Positions 41,934 to 53,511 of a stretch of 64,000 bases of DNA are shown here, piece by piece (position 1 is the stretch's first letter; the number at the start of each line of letters is the position of its first letter). Made by a program: the position numbers and the translations under genes. The stretch lies in contig NZ_CP095376.1 in the NCBI RefSeq assembly GCF_023008405.1, forward strand, positions 7,048,501 through 7,112,500. Reading direction: 5' to 3'. The stretch comes from Amycolatopsis sp. FBCC-B4732. Its GTDB lineage: Bacteria; Actinomycetota; Actinomycetes; Mycobacteriales; Pseudonocardiaceae. The notes beneath the pieces are model-generated. The model did not search any database and had not been told where the DNA came from. It saw only the letters and a list, made by a program, of their open reading frames with translations.

Positions 41934-44437
41934 CGCCGCACCTCCGGGACACCCAGCATGACCGGCACCTTCTGCTCGCGCTCCGAGCGGAACGAGATCG
42001 CCGGGTCGGGCGTGCCCGGCGCGTTGACGAACGACGAGAACCGGGCCAGCTTCTCCGGGTCCTCGAGGACGCCCTTCCACTCGTCGGCGTAGTTGTCGAC
42101 GTGCTTGGCCATCGCCGCGTCGAGGTCTTCGCAGATGCCGAGGGAATCGTCGACGATCACCGCGCGCAGGTGGTCGAGGCCGCCGTCGAGCTCCTCGATC
42201 CACGGCGCCGTGCGCTGCAGCCGGTCGGCGGTGCGCACGTAGAACATCAGGAACCGGTCGATCGTGCGGATCAGCGTCTCGGTGTCCACATCGGACACCA
42301 GCAGGTCGGCGTGCCGGGGCGTGGTGCCGCCGTTGCCGCCGACGTAGAGGTTCCAGCCGTTCTCCGTGGCGATGATCCCGAAGTCCTTGCTGCGCGCCTC
42401 GGCGCACTCCCGCGCGCAGCCCGAGACCGCCGACTTGAGCTTGTGCGGCGACCGCAGCCCGCGGTAGCGCAGCTCCAGCTCGATCGCCAGCCCGACGCTG
42501 TCCTGCACGCCGTAGCGGCACCACGTCGACCCGACGCACGACTTGACCGTGCGCAGCGCCTTGCCGTACGCGTGCCCGGACTCGAAGCCCGCGTCCACCA
42601 GCCGCCGCCAGATCAGCGGCAGCTGGTCCACGGTGGCGCCGAACAGGTCGATCCGCTGGCCGCCGGTGATCTTGGTGTACAGCCCGAAGTCCTGGGCCAC
42701 CTGGCCGATCACGATCAGCTTCTCCGGCGTGATCTCGCCGCCCGGGATCCGCGGGACGACCGAGTACGTGCCGTTGCGCTGCAGGTTCGCCAGGTACCGG
42801 TCGTTGGTGTCCTGCAACGTCATCTGCTCGCCACCGAGCACGTGCCCGTTGCCGAGGGTGGCCAGGATCGACGCCACCACCGGCTTGCAGACCGCGCAGC
42901 CGCTGCCCGAGCCGTAGCGGCCGATCAGCTCGCTGAACGTCGTGATGCGCGTGGCCTGGACGATCTCGAACAGCTCCGCGCGCGACTGGGAAAAGTGCTC
43001 GCACACGGCCTTCGACTGCTCGACACCGGCCGCGCTCAGCAACCGCCCGAGCAGCGGGACGCACGAGCCGCACGCGGTGCCCGCGCGGGTGCACGCCTTG
43101 AGCTTGGGCACCGAGTCGCAGCCGTCTTCGTGGATCGCGCGGGTGATCGCGCCCTTGGACACCGCGTTGCACGAGCAGATCTGCGCCGCGTCCGGGAGCG
43201 CGTCGACACCCACCGCCGCGCCGCCGCCCGCCGGAGCGAGGATCGCGCCCGGCTCGGCCGGCAGCGGACGGCCGACCAGCGCGCGCAGGGTGTTGTACTC
43301 GGTCGCGTCGCCGACGAGCACGCCGCCCAGCAGCGTCTTGCCGTCGTCGGTGACCACGAGCTTCTTGTACGTGCCGGCGACCGCGTCGTTGACGGCGACT
43401 TCCAGCGCGCCCTCGGTGCGGGCGTGCGCGTCACCGAACGAAGCGACGTCGACGCCCATCAGCTTCAGCTTCGTGGACGTGTCCGGCTCCGGGAACTCGC
43501 CGGCGCCGCCGGTGAGCTGCGCGGCGACGATCTCCGCCATCGCGTACCCGGGTGCCACGATGCCGTAGACGCGGCCGTCGACCGCGGCGCACTCGCCGAT
43601 CGCGTACACGGCGGGATCGCTGGTGCGACAGGACGAATCCGTCAGCACACCGCCGCGCGGACCGACGTCCAGACCGGACTGCCGGGCGAGGTCGTCCCGC
43701 GGCCGGACACCGGCGGAGAACACGACGAGGTCGACGTCGAGTTCGGTGCCGTTGCCCAGCTTGGCGAGCAGCCGCGAGCCGTCGGCCTCGATGGCGTCGG
43801 TCGACGTTCCCGTGTGGACGGTGACGTCGAGGTTGGTGATGAGCCGCCGCAGCAGCGAGCCGCCGCCCTCGTCGACCTGCAGCGGCATCAGCCGCGGCGC
43901 CATCTCGACGACGTGCGGCGAAAGACCCATGTCCCGCAACGCCTTCGCGGCCTCCAGGCCGAGGAGGCCACCGCCGATGACCACGGCGGACCGCCGGCCG
44001 CGGCCGGGCTTGTCGACGGCCGCGGCGCGGATCGAGTCGAGGTCTTCGATGGTCCGGTAGACGAAGCAGCCGGGCAGGTCGTGGCCGGGTACCGGCGGCA
44101 CGAACGGCCGCGAGCCGGTGGCCAGCACCAAGGCGTCGTACCCGACCGTGGCACCGGACGCCGTGGTGACCGTCTTCGCGGTCCGGTCCACCGAAACGGC
44201 CAGCTCACCGAGCCGGAGGTCGACGTGCGGGTCGCCCGCGTAGTCCGAGCCGGGCAGCGCGAGCGCGGCCGGGTCCCAGGTGTCCACGTAGGACGTGAGC
44301 GCCACCCGGTCGTACGCCGGGCGCGGCTCCTCGGACAGGACGACCACGTGCCAGTTCCCCGAAGGGTCTTCCGCGCGCACCGCCTCCACGAGCCGGTGGG
44401 CGACCATGCCGTGTCCGGCGACGACCAGGGTGGGCAT
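41930..44437 (-). CDS. nirB: Nitrite reductase (NADH) large subunit
   Basis: This 835-residue protein consists of an FAD/NAD(P) oxidoreductase (VVAGHGMVAHRLVEAV at the start; YDALVLATGSRPF), a BFD-like [2Fe-2S] domain (CSCNAVSKGAI, then GTACGSCVPLLGRLL) and nitrite/sulfite reductase halves. The siroheme-4Fe4S cysteines lie in CVGSTWCRYG and SGCARECAEA. It reduces nitrite to ammonium with NADH. GGAGG six bases before the ATG fixes the start and overlaps the narK stop region. It depends on siroheme, made from the HemD product. Confidence 0.95.
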   Translation of the reverse strand: MPTLVVAGHGMVAHRLVEAVRAEDPSGNWHVVVLSEEPRPAYDRVALTSYVDTWDPAALALPGSDYAGDPHVDLRLGELAVSVDRTAKTVTTASGATVGYDALVLATGSRPFVPPVPGHDLPGCFVYRTIEDLDSIRAAAVDKPGRGRRSAVVIGGGLLGLEAAKALRDMGLSPHVVEMAPRLMPLQVDEGGGSLLRRLITNLDVTVHTGTSTDAIEADGSRLLAKLGNGTELDVDLVVFSAGVRPRDDLARQSGLDVGPRGGVLTDSSCRTSDPAVYAIGECAAVDGRVYGIVAPGYAMAEIVAAQLTGGAGEFPEPDTSTKLKLMGVDVASFGDAHARTEGALEVAVNDAVAGTYKKLVVTDDGKTLLGGVLVGDATEYNTLRALVGRPLPAEPGAILAPAGGGAAVGVDALPDAAQICSCNAVSKGAITRAIHEDGCDSVPKLKACTRAGTACGSCVPLLGRLLSAAGVEQSKAVCEHFSQSRAELFEIVQATRITTFSELIGRYGSGSGCAVCKPVVASILATLGNGHVLGGEQMTLQDTNDRYLANLQRNGTYSVVPRIPGGEITPEKLIVIGQVAQDFGLYTKITGGQRIDLFGATVDQLPLIWRRLVDAGFESGHAYGKALRTVKSCVGSTWCRYGVQDSVGLAIELELRYRGLRSPHKLKSAVSGCARECAEARSKDFGIIATENGWNLYVGGNGGTTPRHADLLVSDVDTETLIRTIDRFLMFYVRTADRLQRTAPWIEELDGGLDHLRAVIVDDSLGICEDLDAAMAKHVDNYADEWKGVLEDPEKLARFSSFVNAPGTPDPAISFRSEREQKVPVMLGVPEVRR

Positions 44438-44438
44438 C

Positions 44439-45830
44439 TCAGACCTCCGCTCCCGCGAGCGCCAGACCGCGCTCACTCGTGGGCTGTTCGGCGGGCTTGC
44501 GCAGGTAGACCGCCCAGGTGACGGCGAAGCACAGCCCGTAGAAGACGAGGAATCCGATGAAGGCGGGGACACCGCTCTTGGCGTCGGCGAACGACTGCCG
44601 GAAGGCGAGGTTGATGAACAGCCCGCCCTCGGCACCGATCGCGCCGGCCAGGCCGATCAGCGCGCCCGACAGGCGGCGCGCCTTGAGCAGCTCGGCCGTC
44701 TCTTCGGCGCCGTTCGCGATCGCCACCTTCGCCTTGGCGCGGAAGATCGCCGGGATCATCTTGTACGTCGAGCCGTTGCCGACGCCGGTGAGCACGAACA
44801 ACACGATGAACGCGACCGTGAACAGCGCCAGGGACTTCGAGGTCGAGGCGACGATCAGCACGACCGTGGCCAGCGCCATCCCGATGAACGTGAAGAAGGT
44901 GATCTTGCCGCCGCCGACCCGGTCGGCCAGCCAGCCGCCGGTCGGCCGCGAGAGCGAGCCGAGCAGCGGGCCGAGGAACGTCACCGCGGCCGCCTGCAGC
45001 GGGGTGCGGCCGAACTGGTTCTGCAGCACCAGGCCGAAGGCGAAGCTGTAGCCGATGAACGAGCCGAACGTGCCGACGTAGAGGAACGACATCACCCACG
45101 TGTGCGGGTCCTTGACGACCTCGCGCATCGCCTTGGTGTCGCCCTTCATCGTGGCGAGGTTGTCCATGTAGAGGTACGCGCACACGGCGGCGACGACGAT
45201 CAGCGGCAGGTAGACGAAAAGCACCACCCGCGGCGCGGTCGCGCCCGCCGTGCCGATCACCAGCAACCCGACGAGCTGGATCGCGGCGACGCCGAGGTTC
45301 CCGCCACCGGCGTTGAGGCCGAGGGCCCAGCCCTTGTGCTTCTCGGGGTAGAAGGCGTTGATGTTCGTCATCGACGACGCGAAGTTGCCGCCGCCGACGC
45401 CGCCGAGCGCCGCGACCAGCAGGAACGTGCCGAGCGACGTCCCGGGGTGCAGCACGACGGCCGCGAGGACCGTCGGGATCAGCAGCAGGACGGCGCTGAC
45501 GATCGTCCAGTTGCGACCGCCGAACTTCGCCACGGCGAAGGTGTAGGGCAGCCGCATCAGGCCGCCGATCAGCGTCGGCGTCGAGACGAGCAGGAACTTG
45601 TCGGCGGCGGAGAACCCGTAGTCCTTGCCCATGAACAGGACGATGACCGACCACAGTGTCCAGACCGAGAAGCCGATGTGCTCGGCCAGCACGGAGAACC
45701 AGAGGTTGCGGCGGGCGATCTTCTTGCCCTTCGCCTCCCAGAACTCTTCGTTCTCCGGTTCCCAGTGCTCGATCCAGTGCTTTCCTTGGTGTACCACGGC
45801 GTTCTCCTCAGAGCGGGTCGGGTCGGTCAT
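44439..45830 (-). CDS. narK: Nitrate/nitrite transporter, NarK family MFS
   Basis: This 463-residue major-facilitator protein has about twelve membrane helices and the nitrate signature GGVGGGNFASSMTNINAFYPEKHKG, with the second signature LNAGGGNLGVA following. It imports nitrate (and possibly exchanges nitrite). The ATG overlaps the end of the oxidoreductase gene (ATGA); its stop is one base before nirB. The A. mediterranei operon calls this position nasK. Confidence 0.93.
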   Translation of the reverse strand: MTDPTRSEENAVVHQGKHWIEHWEPENEEFWEAKGKKIARRNLWFSVLAEHIGFSVWTLWSVIVLFMGKDYGFSAADKFLLVSTPTLIGGLMRLPYTFAVAKFGGRNWTIVSAVLLLIPTVLAAVVLHPGTSLGTFLLVAALGGVGGGNFASSMTNINAFYPEKHKGWALGLNAGGGNLGVAAIQLVGLLVIGTAGATAPRVVLFVYLPLIVVAAVCAYLYMDNLATMKGDTKAMREVVKDPHTWVMSFLYVGTFGSFIGYSFAFGLVLQNQFGRTPLQAAAVTFLGPLLGSLSRPTGGWLADRVGGGKITFFTFIGMALATVVLIVASTSKSLALFTVAFIVLFVLTGVGNGSTYKMIPAIFRAKAKVAIANGAEETAELLKARRLSGALIGLAGAIGAEGGLFINLAFRQSFADAKSGVPAFIGFLVFYGLCFAVTWAVYLRKPAEQPTSERGLALAGAEV

Positions 45831-47250
45831 TGCGCCGCGAGCCAGTTGGCGATGCCGCCGACGGTGTCGGTGCACCCGCCACAGCCCGTCGTGGCTCGCG
45901 TGGCCCGCGCCAGTGCGGGAGTGTCGGTGGCGCCGCCCTTCCAGGCTTCGATCAGGCGGCTCTTGGTGACGTTGTTGCAGCGGCAGATCACCGCGGCGGC
46001 GGGCAGGTCGGCCGGGCTGGCGGCCGGGGTGCTGCCGGTGGGCAGCGCGCGGCCCAGCAGGACGGCGAGCCGGTCGTCGGGCAGCAGCGTGCCGCGGTCG
46101 TGGAACTGGGTGATGGTCGCGGCCGCGTCGGGCAGCCCGAGCAGGATCGCGCCGGCCACGCGGTTTTCGCGGACGACGAGCTTGCCGTACCGGCCGCCGG
46201 TGGGGTCGTTGAACGTCAGCACCTCGGCGTCGGGGGTACCGGCTTCGAGCTGCGTCTCGCCGAGCGCGGCGAGGTCGATGCCGCGGGCCTTGAGCCGGGT
46301 GACGGCGGTCGTGCCGCGGTAGCGGGCGGCCGCGTTCGTGCCGGTCAGCACGTCGGCCAGGACCTCGGCCTGTTCCCACGCGGGCTGGATCAGCCCGGCC
46401 GGGGCGCCGGGGTGGCGCGCGCAGTCGCCGAGTGCGTGGATGCGGCCGTCGCTGGTGCGCAGGGTGTCGTCCACGAGCACCGCGCCTTCGACGTCCAGCC
46501 CGGCTTCGGTGGCCAGGCGCGTCTCGGCGCGGACACCGGCGGCGACGACGACCAGGTCGGCCGGGACGAGGGTGCCGTCGTCGAGCTTGAGCCCGTCCCC
46601 GGGGAGGTAGCGGGCGGCGGTGGCGCCGAACTTGAACGTCACGCCCATGTCGGTGAGCCGGCGGGCCAGCACGTGCCCGGCGGCCGCGTCGAGCTGGCGT
46701 TCCATGACGTGGCCCAGCGGGTGCACGACGGTGACCTGGTTGCCGCGCCCGGCCAGGCCGCGGGCGGCTTCCAGACCGAGCAGGCCGCCGCCGAGGACCG
46801 CGACGGGCGCGCCGAACCGGGCCGCTTCGAGGATCTTGGCGCAGTCGTCGAGGCTGCGGAAGGCGACCACGCCCGGCCCGGCTTCGAGACCTTCGACCGG
46901 CGGGATCCACGGGTTGGCGCCGGTGGCGAGCACCAAGGCGTCGTAGTCCACGCACGCACCGTCGGCGAGTTCGACGCAGCGCTTCTCGCGGTCGATGCGG
47001 ACCACGTCGACCCCGAGCCGCAGGTCGATGTTGTGGCGCGCGGCCCATTCGTCGTCGTGCAGGCGGACGCTTTCGGCGCTCATCCCGCCGGCGACGACGG
47101 CCGAGAGCAGCACCCGGTTGTAGGCGGCGTGCTTCTCGGCGCCGAGCACGGTCAGCCGGACACGTTCGGCGATCGGGTCGCGGCGGCGGATCTCGTCGGC
47201 CAGGCGGGCACCGGCCATGCCGTAGCCGACGATGACGACTTCACGGGGGG

Positions 47251-47254
<4 letters not shown>
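45827..47254 (-). CDS. FAD-dependent electron-transfer subunit of assimilatory nitrate reductase
   Basis: This 475-residue protein has an FAD/NAD(P) oxidoreductase fold (VVIVGYGMAGARLADEI; YDALVLATGANPW; VAVLGGGLLGLEAARGL) and a C-terminal BFD-like [2Fe-2S] domain (ICRCNNVTKSRLI then TTGCGGCTDTVGG). It resembles the front half of NirB but lacks the siroheme part. It probably carries electrons from NAD(P)H to the molybdenum subunit encoded upstream, like Bacillus NasB. The ATG overlaps that gene's stop. Confidence 0.88.
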
Positions 47255-49299
<2,045 letters not shown>

Positions 49300-49347
49300 G
49301 GGCACCTCCTCGGCGGTTCGGGAATGCCCTGACGCTAAGGAGGCCGT

Positions 49348-49384
49348 GTTACTCGGAATCGACCGAATGTTTCAGGCAGTTGAC
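49348..49384 (-). promoter_or_regulatory. Candidate GlnR-binding site upstream of the nitrate operon
   Basis: On the minus strand GTCAA-CTGCCT-GAAAC (49384 to 49369) fits the GlnR pattern gTnAc-n6-GaAAc, and a second degraded pair (GTCGA ... GTAAC) follows about five bases on. It lies 50-85 bases before the operon start. GlnR activates nitrate assimilation in A. mediterranei under nitrogen limitation; the role here is inferred. Confidence 0.5.
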
Positions 49385-49895
49385 ATTGCGGCGGTGCGCC
49401 CGCAGCCCGGCCGGTGAGATCCGCGTCCACGGACCGGGAGTCGGGAGGTCAGCGGCGCCTCCCCGGCCGTGATGGCGACCTGGCGACCTCGGTCACAGCC
49501 GTCCTGCTCGAACAGCCGCCGCTCGAACCTCCACGGCGAGGGGTTGAGCGGATCGGGCAGCGTCCGCGCGGCGAACCGCCGATCGACCCGCGACAGCACG
49601 GCGCCGACCAGCGCCCGGTCCCGGCGCGGCAGGTCGGCCAGCACCCGAGCGAGGAGCCGGCGAGTGCCGACCGGGTCGCAGTCGGGGTGCGGGGAGGCCG
49701 GCAGGGCGGCCGGGTGGCGCGGTCCCAGTCTTCGAGCAGGTCGGCCACGGACCCGGGAGAGCCGCCCGCGGCGGCTTCGGCGAAGGCGAGCTGCCGCTGC
49801 GCGCGCCGGGAGAGGTGGGGAATCTTGGCCGGCGGCGGTCCGGCGACGTCGAGTCGCTGGGTGCGGCGCAGGCTTGCCGACCGCCTACGCGGCAT
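49372..49895 (-). pseudogene. Frameshifted hypothetical gene
   Basis: Reading from the ATG at 49895 gives a normal-looking protein (about 60 residues, including SRRAQRQLAFAEAAAG and VADLLEDWDRAT). It then becomes implausible, while another frame takes over near 49705-49725 and reads on as ALPASPHPDCDPVG, LLARVLADLPRRDRAL, PWRFERRLFEQDG to a stop at 49372. One base too many (or two missing) in the CGCCACCCGGCC stretch explains this. The joined protein would be about 170 residues, of no family I recognise. It is a decayed gene or a sequencing error; its end overlaps the nitrate promoter region. Confidence 0.6.
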
Positions 49896-50015
49896 GGCCC
49901 TTTCGGCAGCGGCTGCTCATGAAGCCAGCATCCCAGGCGGCCGGAGCCCGTCACAAGACAGATCGCGCCGGGCACCCGAGGCGCGATCCCGCGGCGAGGG
50001 GCCGGCCCGCCACTC

Positions 50016-50813
50016 TTACAAAACCCCGCTCACCTCGCGAGCCGCGGCCCGCAACCCGTCCAGCGAAGCCTGCGTCGAGCGCGGGTTCAGGGCGTTCGCC
50101 GCCAGCCGGAACAGCACCGCCCGCAACAGCAGCTGCGGCCACTCCGGCAGGTGCGCCCACCGCTCCAGCAGCTCCCGCGTCGCCCCGCCCCACGCCAGCG
50201 CGTCCACCGCGACGATCGCGGCGCCGTACTCACCCGGGCGGTAGTACGGCACGAAGTCCACCAGGCCCGGTGCCCCGGTGCCGTCGAACAGCAAGCCCGC
50301 CAGCAGTTCGCCGTGCGCCACCTGCGACGGCAGGCGGATCGGACGGCGGGCACCCGCCAGCACCTCGAACCACCGGCCGCCCTTCGTCTCTTCCAGCGGA
50401 ACCTCGAGTTCCTCCCACGCCACCCGGTCGGCGATCGCGTCGACGTCGCGGCGGGTGGCCAGGAACTCCGGCCGGGGCAGGCCCAGCGTCGCGCGGTGGA
50501 GCTTCACCGCCGCCAGCACCGACGCGTCGCCGCGGTGCTCGGGCGTTCCGGAGACGAAGCGGGACGCCGTCCAGCCGCCGACGATCCAGCGGCCGTCGCT
50601 GGAGCCGACCGGCTTCGCGACCCGCAGGCCCGGCTCGGCGATGTAGTCGAGGGCGCGGGCGGTCCACAGCGTCTTCGCCTTGTCGGTGACCGGCTTGAGC
50701 ACGAGGTCGCCGCAGCGCCACGCCGTCGAGTCCGGCAGCGGTTCGCTGGCGTCGTCCAGGCCGCCGAAGGCCGAGCAGACGTGCGACGGAGGGCGTTCGA
50801 GGGTTGACCGCAC
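50016..50813 (-). CDS. TIGR02569 family protein, phosphotransferase-like
   Basis: This 265-residue actinobacterial protein resembles aminoglycoside-phosphotransferase/kinase folds: a nucleotide-lobe start WRCGDLVLKPVTDKAK, then the catalytic-loop-like VAHGELLAGLLFDGTGAPGLVDFVPYYRP, in which the usual H-x-D reads H-G-E. It sits next to moeZ, as Rv3205c does by Rv3206c. The substrate is unknown. The ATG start is 134 bases past the moeZ stop on the same strand, with a terminator between them. Confidence 0.85.
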   Translation of the reverse strand: MRSTLERPPSHVCSAFGGLDDASEPLPDSTAWRCGDLVLKPVTDKAKTLWTARALDYIAEPGLRVAKPVGSSDGRWIVGGWTASRFVSGTPEHRGDASVLAAVKLHRATLGLPRPEFLATRRDVDAIADRVAWEELEVPLEETKGGRWFEVLAGARRPIRLPSQVAHGELLAGLLFDGTGAPGLVDFVPYYRPGEYGAAIVAVDALAWGGATRELLERWAHLPEWPQLLLRAVLFRLAANALNPRSTQASLDGLRAAAREVSGVL

Positions 50814-50900
50814 GAGTCTTGACGTTACCCGGCCGGGTGGTCCACGTTCGAGAAGACGCGCTGGTCACACAGTGTTTTGCGACTCGGACGAAACGACGCG

Positions 50901-50931
50901 AAGGCCGCCCCCGGAAGCCGGAGGCGGCCTT
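50901..50931 (-). terminator. Strong hairpin terminator after moeZ
   Basis: AAGGCCGCC-C-CCGG / CCGG-A-GGCGGCCTT forms a 13-bp stem with one mismatch and an AAG loop, flanked by A and T bases. It lies 16 bases after the moeZ stop and should separate moeZ from the TIGR02569 gene. Confidence 0.75.
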
Positions 50932-50946
50932 CGCGAAAAGCCACTG

Positions 50947-52122
50947 TCAGTAGGTCGGCAGGCTCGGATCGATCTGCTTCGCCCACGCCAGGACGCCGCC
51001 ACCGAGATGGGTCGCGTCCTTGAAGCCGGCCGCGTGCAGGGCGGCGAGTGCCTCCGCCGAGCGGGCGCCCGACTTGCAGTGCAGGACGATCGGCTTGTCC
51101 TGCGGCAGTTCCGCCAGCGCCTCGCCCGAGAGGATGCGGTCCTTCGGGATCAGCGTCGCGCCCTTGATGTTGACGATCTCGTACTCGTGCTGCTCGCGGA
51201 CGTCGATCAGGGCGAAGTTGTCGCCGTTGTCGAACTTGGCCTTGAGCTCGGCCGGCGTGATCGTGCTGCCCGACGCGGCTTGGGCGGCCTCGTCCGAGAC
51301 GACACCGCAGAACGCCTCGTAGTCGATCAGCTCGGTGATCTTCGGGGTCTCCGGGTCCTTGCGGATCTTGACCTCGCGGTACTTCATCTCCAGCGCGTCG
51401 TAGCTGATCAGACGGCCGAGCAGCGGCTCGCCGATGCCGGTGAGCAGCTTGATCGCCTCGGTCACCATGATCGAGCCGATGGACGCGCAGAGCACGCCCA
51501 GCACGCCACCCTCGGCGCAGGAGGGGACCATGCCCGGGGGCGGCGGCTCCGGGTAGAGGTCGCGGTAGTTGAGGCCCTTGCCGTTCGGCGCGTCCTCCCA
51601 GAACACGCTGACCTGGCCCTCGAACCGGAAGATCGAGCCCCACACGTACGGCTTGCCCAGCAGCACGGCGGCGTCGTTCACGAGGTAGCGCGTGGCGAAG
51701 TTGTCGGTGCCGTCGACGATGAGGTCGTACTGCTCGAAGATCTCGAGCGCGTTCGACGAGTCCAGCCGGTCGGTGTGCAGGTGCACCTTGACCAGGGGGT
51801 TGATCTCGGCGATCGACTCCTGCGCCGACGCGGCCTTGAGCTTGCCGACGTCGGACTGGCCGTGGATGACCTGGCGCTGCAGGTTCGACTCGTCGACGAC
51901 GTCGAAGTCGACGATGCCGAGCGTACCGACGCCGGCCGCGGCCAGGTAGAGCAGCGCGGGGCTGCCGAGGCCGCCGGCGCCGATGACCAGGACCTTGGCG
52001 TTCTTCAGCCGCTTCTGCCCGGTCACCCCGACGTCCGGGATGATCAGGTGACGGCTGTACCGCGCCACCTCTTCCTTGGTGAGCTCGGCAGCCGGCTCGA
52101 CGAGCGGCGGCAGTGCTGACAT
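50947..52122 (-). CDS. moeZ: Adenylyltransferase/sulfurtransferase MoeZ
   Basis: This 391-residue protein has a ThiF/MoeB E1-like domain (VLVIGAGGLGSPALLYLAAAGVG; DGTDNFATRYLVND) and a C-terminal rhodanese domain (LIDVREQHEYEIVNIKGA; active Cys in LHCKSGARS). It adenylates and thiolates the C-terminal Gly of sulfur carriers such as MoaD and ThiS, serving molybdopterin, thiamine or secondary-metabolite thiolation. The ATG at 52122 has GGAGG just upstream. It matches M. tuberculosis moeB1/moeZ (Rv3206c) in position. Mo-cofactor supply links it in role to the nitrate reductase. Confidence 0.95.
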   Translation of the reverse strand: MSALPPLVEPAAELTKEEVARYSRHLIIPDVGVTGQKRLKNAKVLVIGAGGLGSPALLYLAAAGVGTLGIVDFDVVDESNLQRQVIHGQSDVGKLKAASAQESIAEINPLVKVHLHTDRLDSSNALEIFEQYDLIVDGTDNFATRYLVNDAAVLLGKPYVWGSIFRFEGQVSVFWEDAPNGKGLNYRDLYPEPPPPGMVPSCAEGGVLGVLCASIGSIMVTEAIKLLTGIGEPLLGRLISYDALEMKYREVKIRKDPETPKITELIDYEAFCGVVSDEAAQAASGSTITPAELKAKFDNGDNFALIDVREQHEYEIVNIKGATLIPKDRILSGEALAELPQDKPIVLHCKSGARSAEALAALHAAGFKDATHLGGGVLAWAKQIDPSLPTY

Positions 52123-52231
52123 GGGTCCTCCATCTCGCGCGCGGTTCGCGTCCATCCCACTATGCACAACACGCGCAGGCAAACAGACCTTCCCTGATGC
52201 CAGATGCTGGGACGGTCTCAAAACTTCTTTC

Positions 52232-52276
52232 GGGGGTTCCGGGTGGCGGAGCCCCCGGCCCGGGGCGGAGCCCCGG
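52232..52276 (-). terminator. GC hairpins after the DUF3152 gene
   Basis: Two adjacent stems, CCGGGGC-GGA-GCCCCGG (52260-52276) and GGGGGTTCCG / CGGAGCCCCC (52232-52256), lie just after the DUF3152 stop. On the minus strand they are followed by AAAGAAGTTTT. They probably terminate DUF3152 transcription before moeZ. Confidence 0.55.
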
Positions 52277-52279
52277 ATG

Positions 52280-53431
52280 TCACGGAGTGGGATTCGGCCA
52301 GGCGTTGGGGGTGCAGACGCGCCCGTCCTTGGCCACTTTGCCCTTGTCGCCGCCGGGGATGTCGTTGAGCATCGAGACGTAGTCGTCGGAGACGCCGAAC
52401 GACTGCTGCATCATCACCGGCGCCGGCTGGCCGTTACCACCGCAGCCGACGTGCTGGTTGCCCAGTGCGTGGCCGACCTCGTGGTTGATGGCGTACTGGC
52501 GGTAGCCGGTCATGTCCGCGTAGAACGCCTTCGCGCCGCGCACCCAGCGGGCCAGGTTGATCAGCACCCGGCCCATGCTCTTGCGGTAGCAGGACGCCTC
52601 GAAGGTGATCTGGAAGCCGCACGCGTCGGCGCGGTGCGTCGTCTCCGGCGTGGTGAGGCTCACGCGGAACGACGGGTTCGGGAAGTTCGCGTCGACGCGC
52701 TGGAGGGCGATCTTGCCGTCCCACGTCCAGCTCTTGGGATCGGACAGCGTGCCCTGGACCGCGGCGGCGAAGGCGTCGTCGCCGGCGTAGCTCGAGGCGT
52801 CGATGCCGTCCTCGACCTCGACGGTGTAGGTGTAGAGCTTGCCGCTGCCGACCTTGGGGCCGCTGCCGGGGACCACGTGCCAGCTGCCCCGGCCGGCCTG
52901 GGTGAACGGGCTGCCGTTCGGCAGGTCCGCCGTCGGGACCTTGAGGTCGACCGGCTTGGCCGGGTTCTCCGGGATGCCCGCTTCGCCCTCGCCGTCGATG
53001 GCGCCGCCGGCCGCGTCGCCGCCCGCCGACTCGACGCCGGGCGCGGCGCTCTGCTCGGCGATCGGCTGGGCCGGGCTGGTGGCCGTGTTGACCACGACGA
53101 GCACGGTCAGCACGACGAGGATGGGCAGGGCGTAGACGCGCCAGCCGTAGGTCTTGGTGAGCTTCGCGAGACCGGACTTCGGCGGCGCTTCCTTCGGCTG
53201 CTCGCGCGGCGTCTCGACGTGGGGCTTCCAGGAGGCGCTCAGCGGCTCGGCGCTGGTCCGCCGCCCGCCCGGGCGGTAGCGGTCCTCGGTGACGCGCTGC
53301 GCCGGCGCCTTCGACGACGGGCGGTACTGCCCGGTGCGCGGCGACTCCTCGGGCTCCGGGGTCCGGCGGCCCGGCGCGCGGTGGGGAGCCCGCCGATCGT
53401 CGCCTCGCGCGTCCTGCTTCACCCGGTCCAC
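52280..53431 (-). CDS. DUF3152 domain protein with HExxH metallopeptidase motif
   Basis: This protein of about 383 residues has a cytoplasmic Arg/Pro-rich N-terminus (about 1-100), one membrane helix (VYALPILVVLTVLVVVNTA) and an extracellular DUF3152 domain. The domain contains HEVGHALGNQH near residue 330, a zincin-like HExxHxxGxxH, plus several Cys. It is probably a membrane-anchored protease at the cell surface. The GTG start at 53431 is the best of several GTGs; the true start is uncertain by a few codons. It sits beside moeZ, as Rv3207c does. Confidence 0.82.
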   Translation of the reverse strand: MDRVKQDARGDDRRAPHRAPGRRTPEPEESPRTGQYRPSSKAPAQRVTEDRYRPGGRRTSAEPLSASWKPHVETPREQPKEAPPKSGLAKLTKTYGWRVYALPILVVLTVLVVVNTATSPAQPIAEQSAAPGVESAGGDAAGGAIDGEGEAGIPENPAKPVDLKVPTADLPNGSPFTQAGRGSWHVVPGSGPKVGSGKLYTYTVEVEDGIDASSYAGDDAFAAAVQGTLSDPKSWTWDGKIALQRVDANFPNPSFRVSLTTPETTHRADACGFQITFEASCYRKSMGRVLINLARWVRGAKAFYADMTGYRQYAINHEVGHALGNQHVGCGGNGQPAPVMMQQSFGVSDDYVSMLNDIPGGDKGKVAKDGRVCTPNAWPNPTP

Positions 53432-53511
53432 CGCACCAGGGTGCCACAGCGCCACCGAACCGTTATCGGCGACTGGCTGACCACGCAGGGGTTTGTCCTC
53501 ACTCGATCGGG

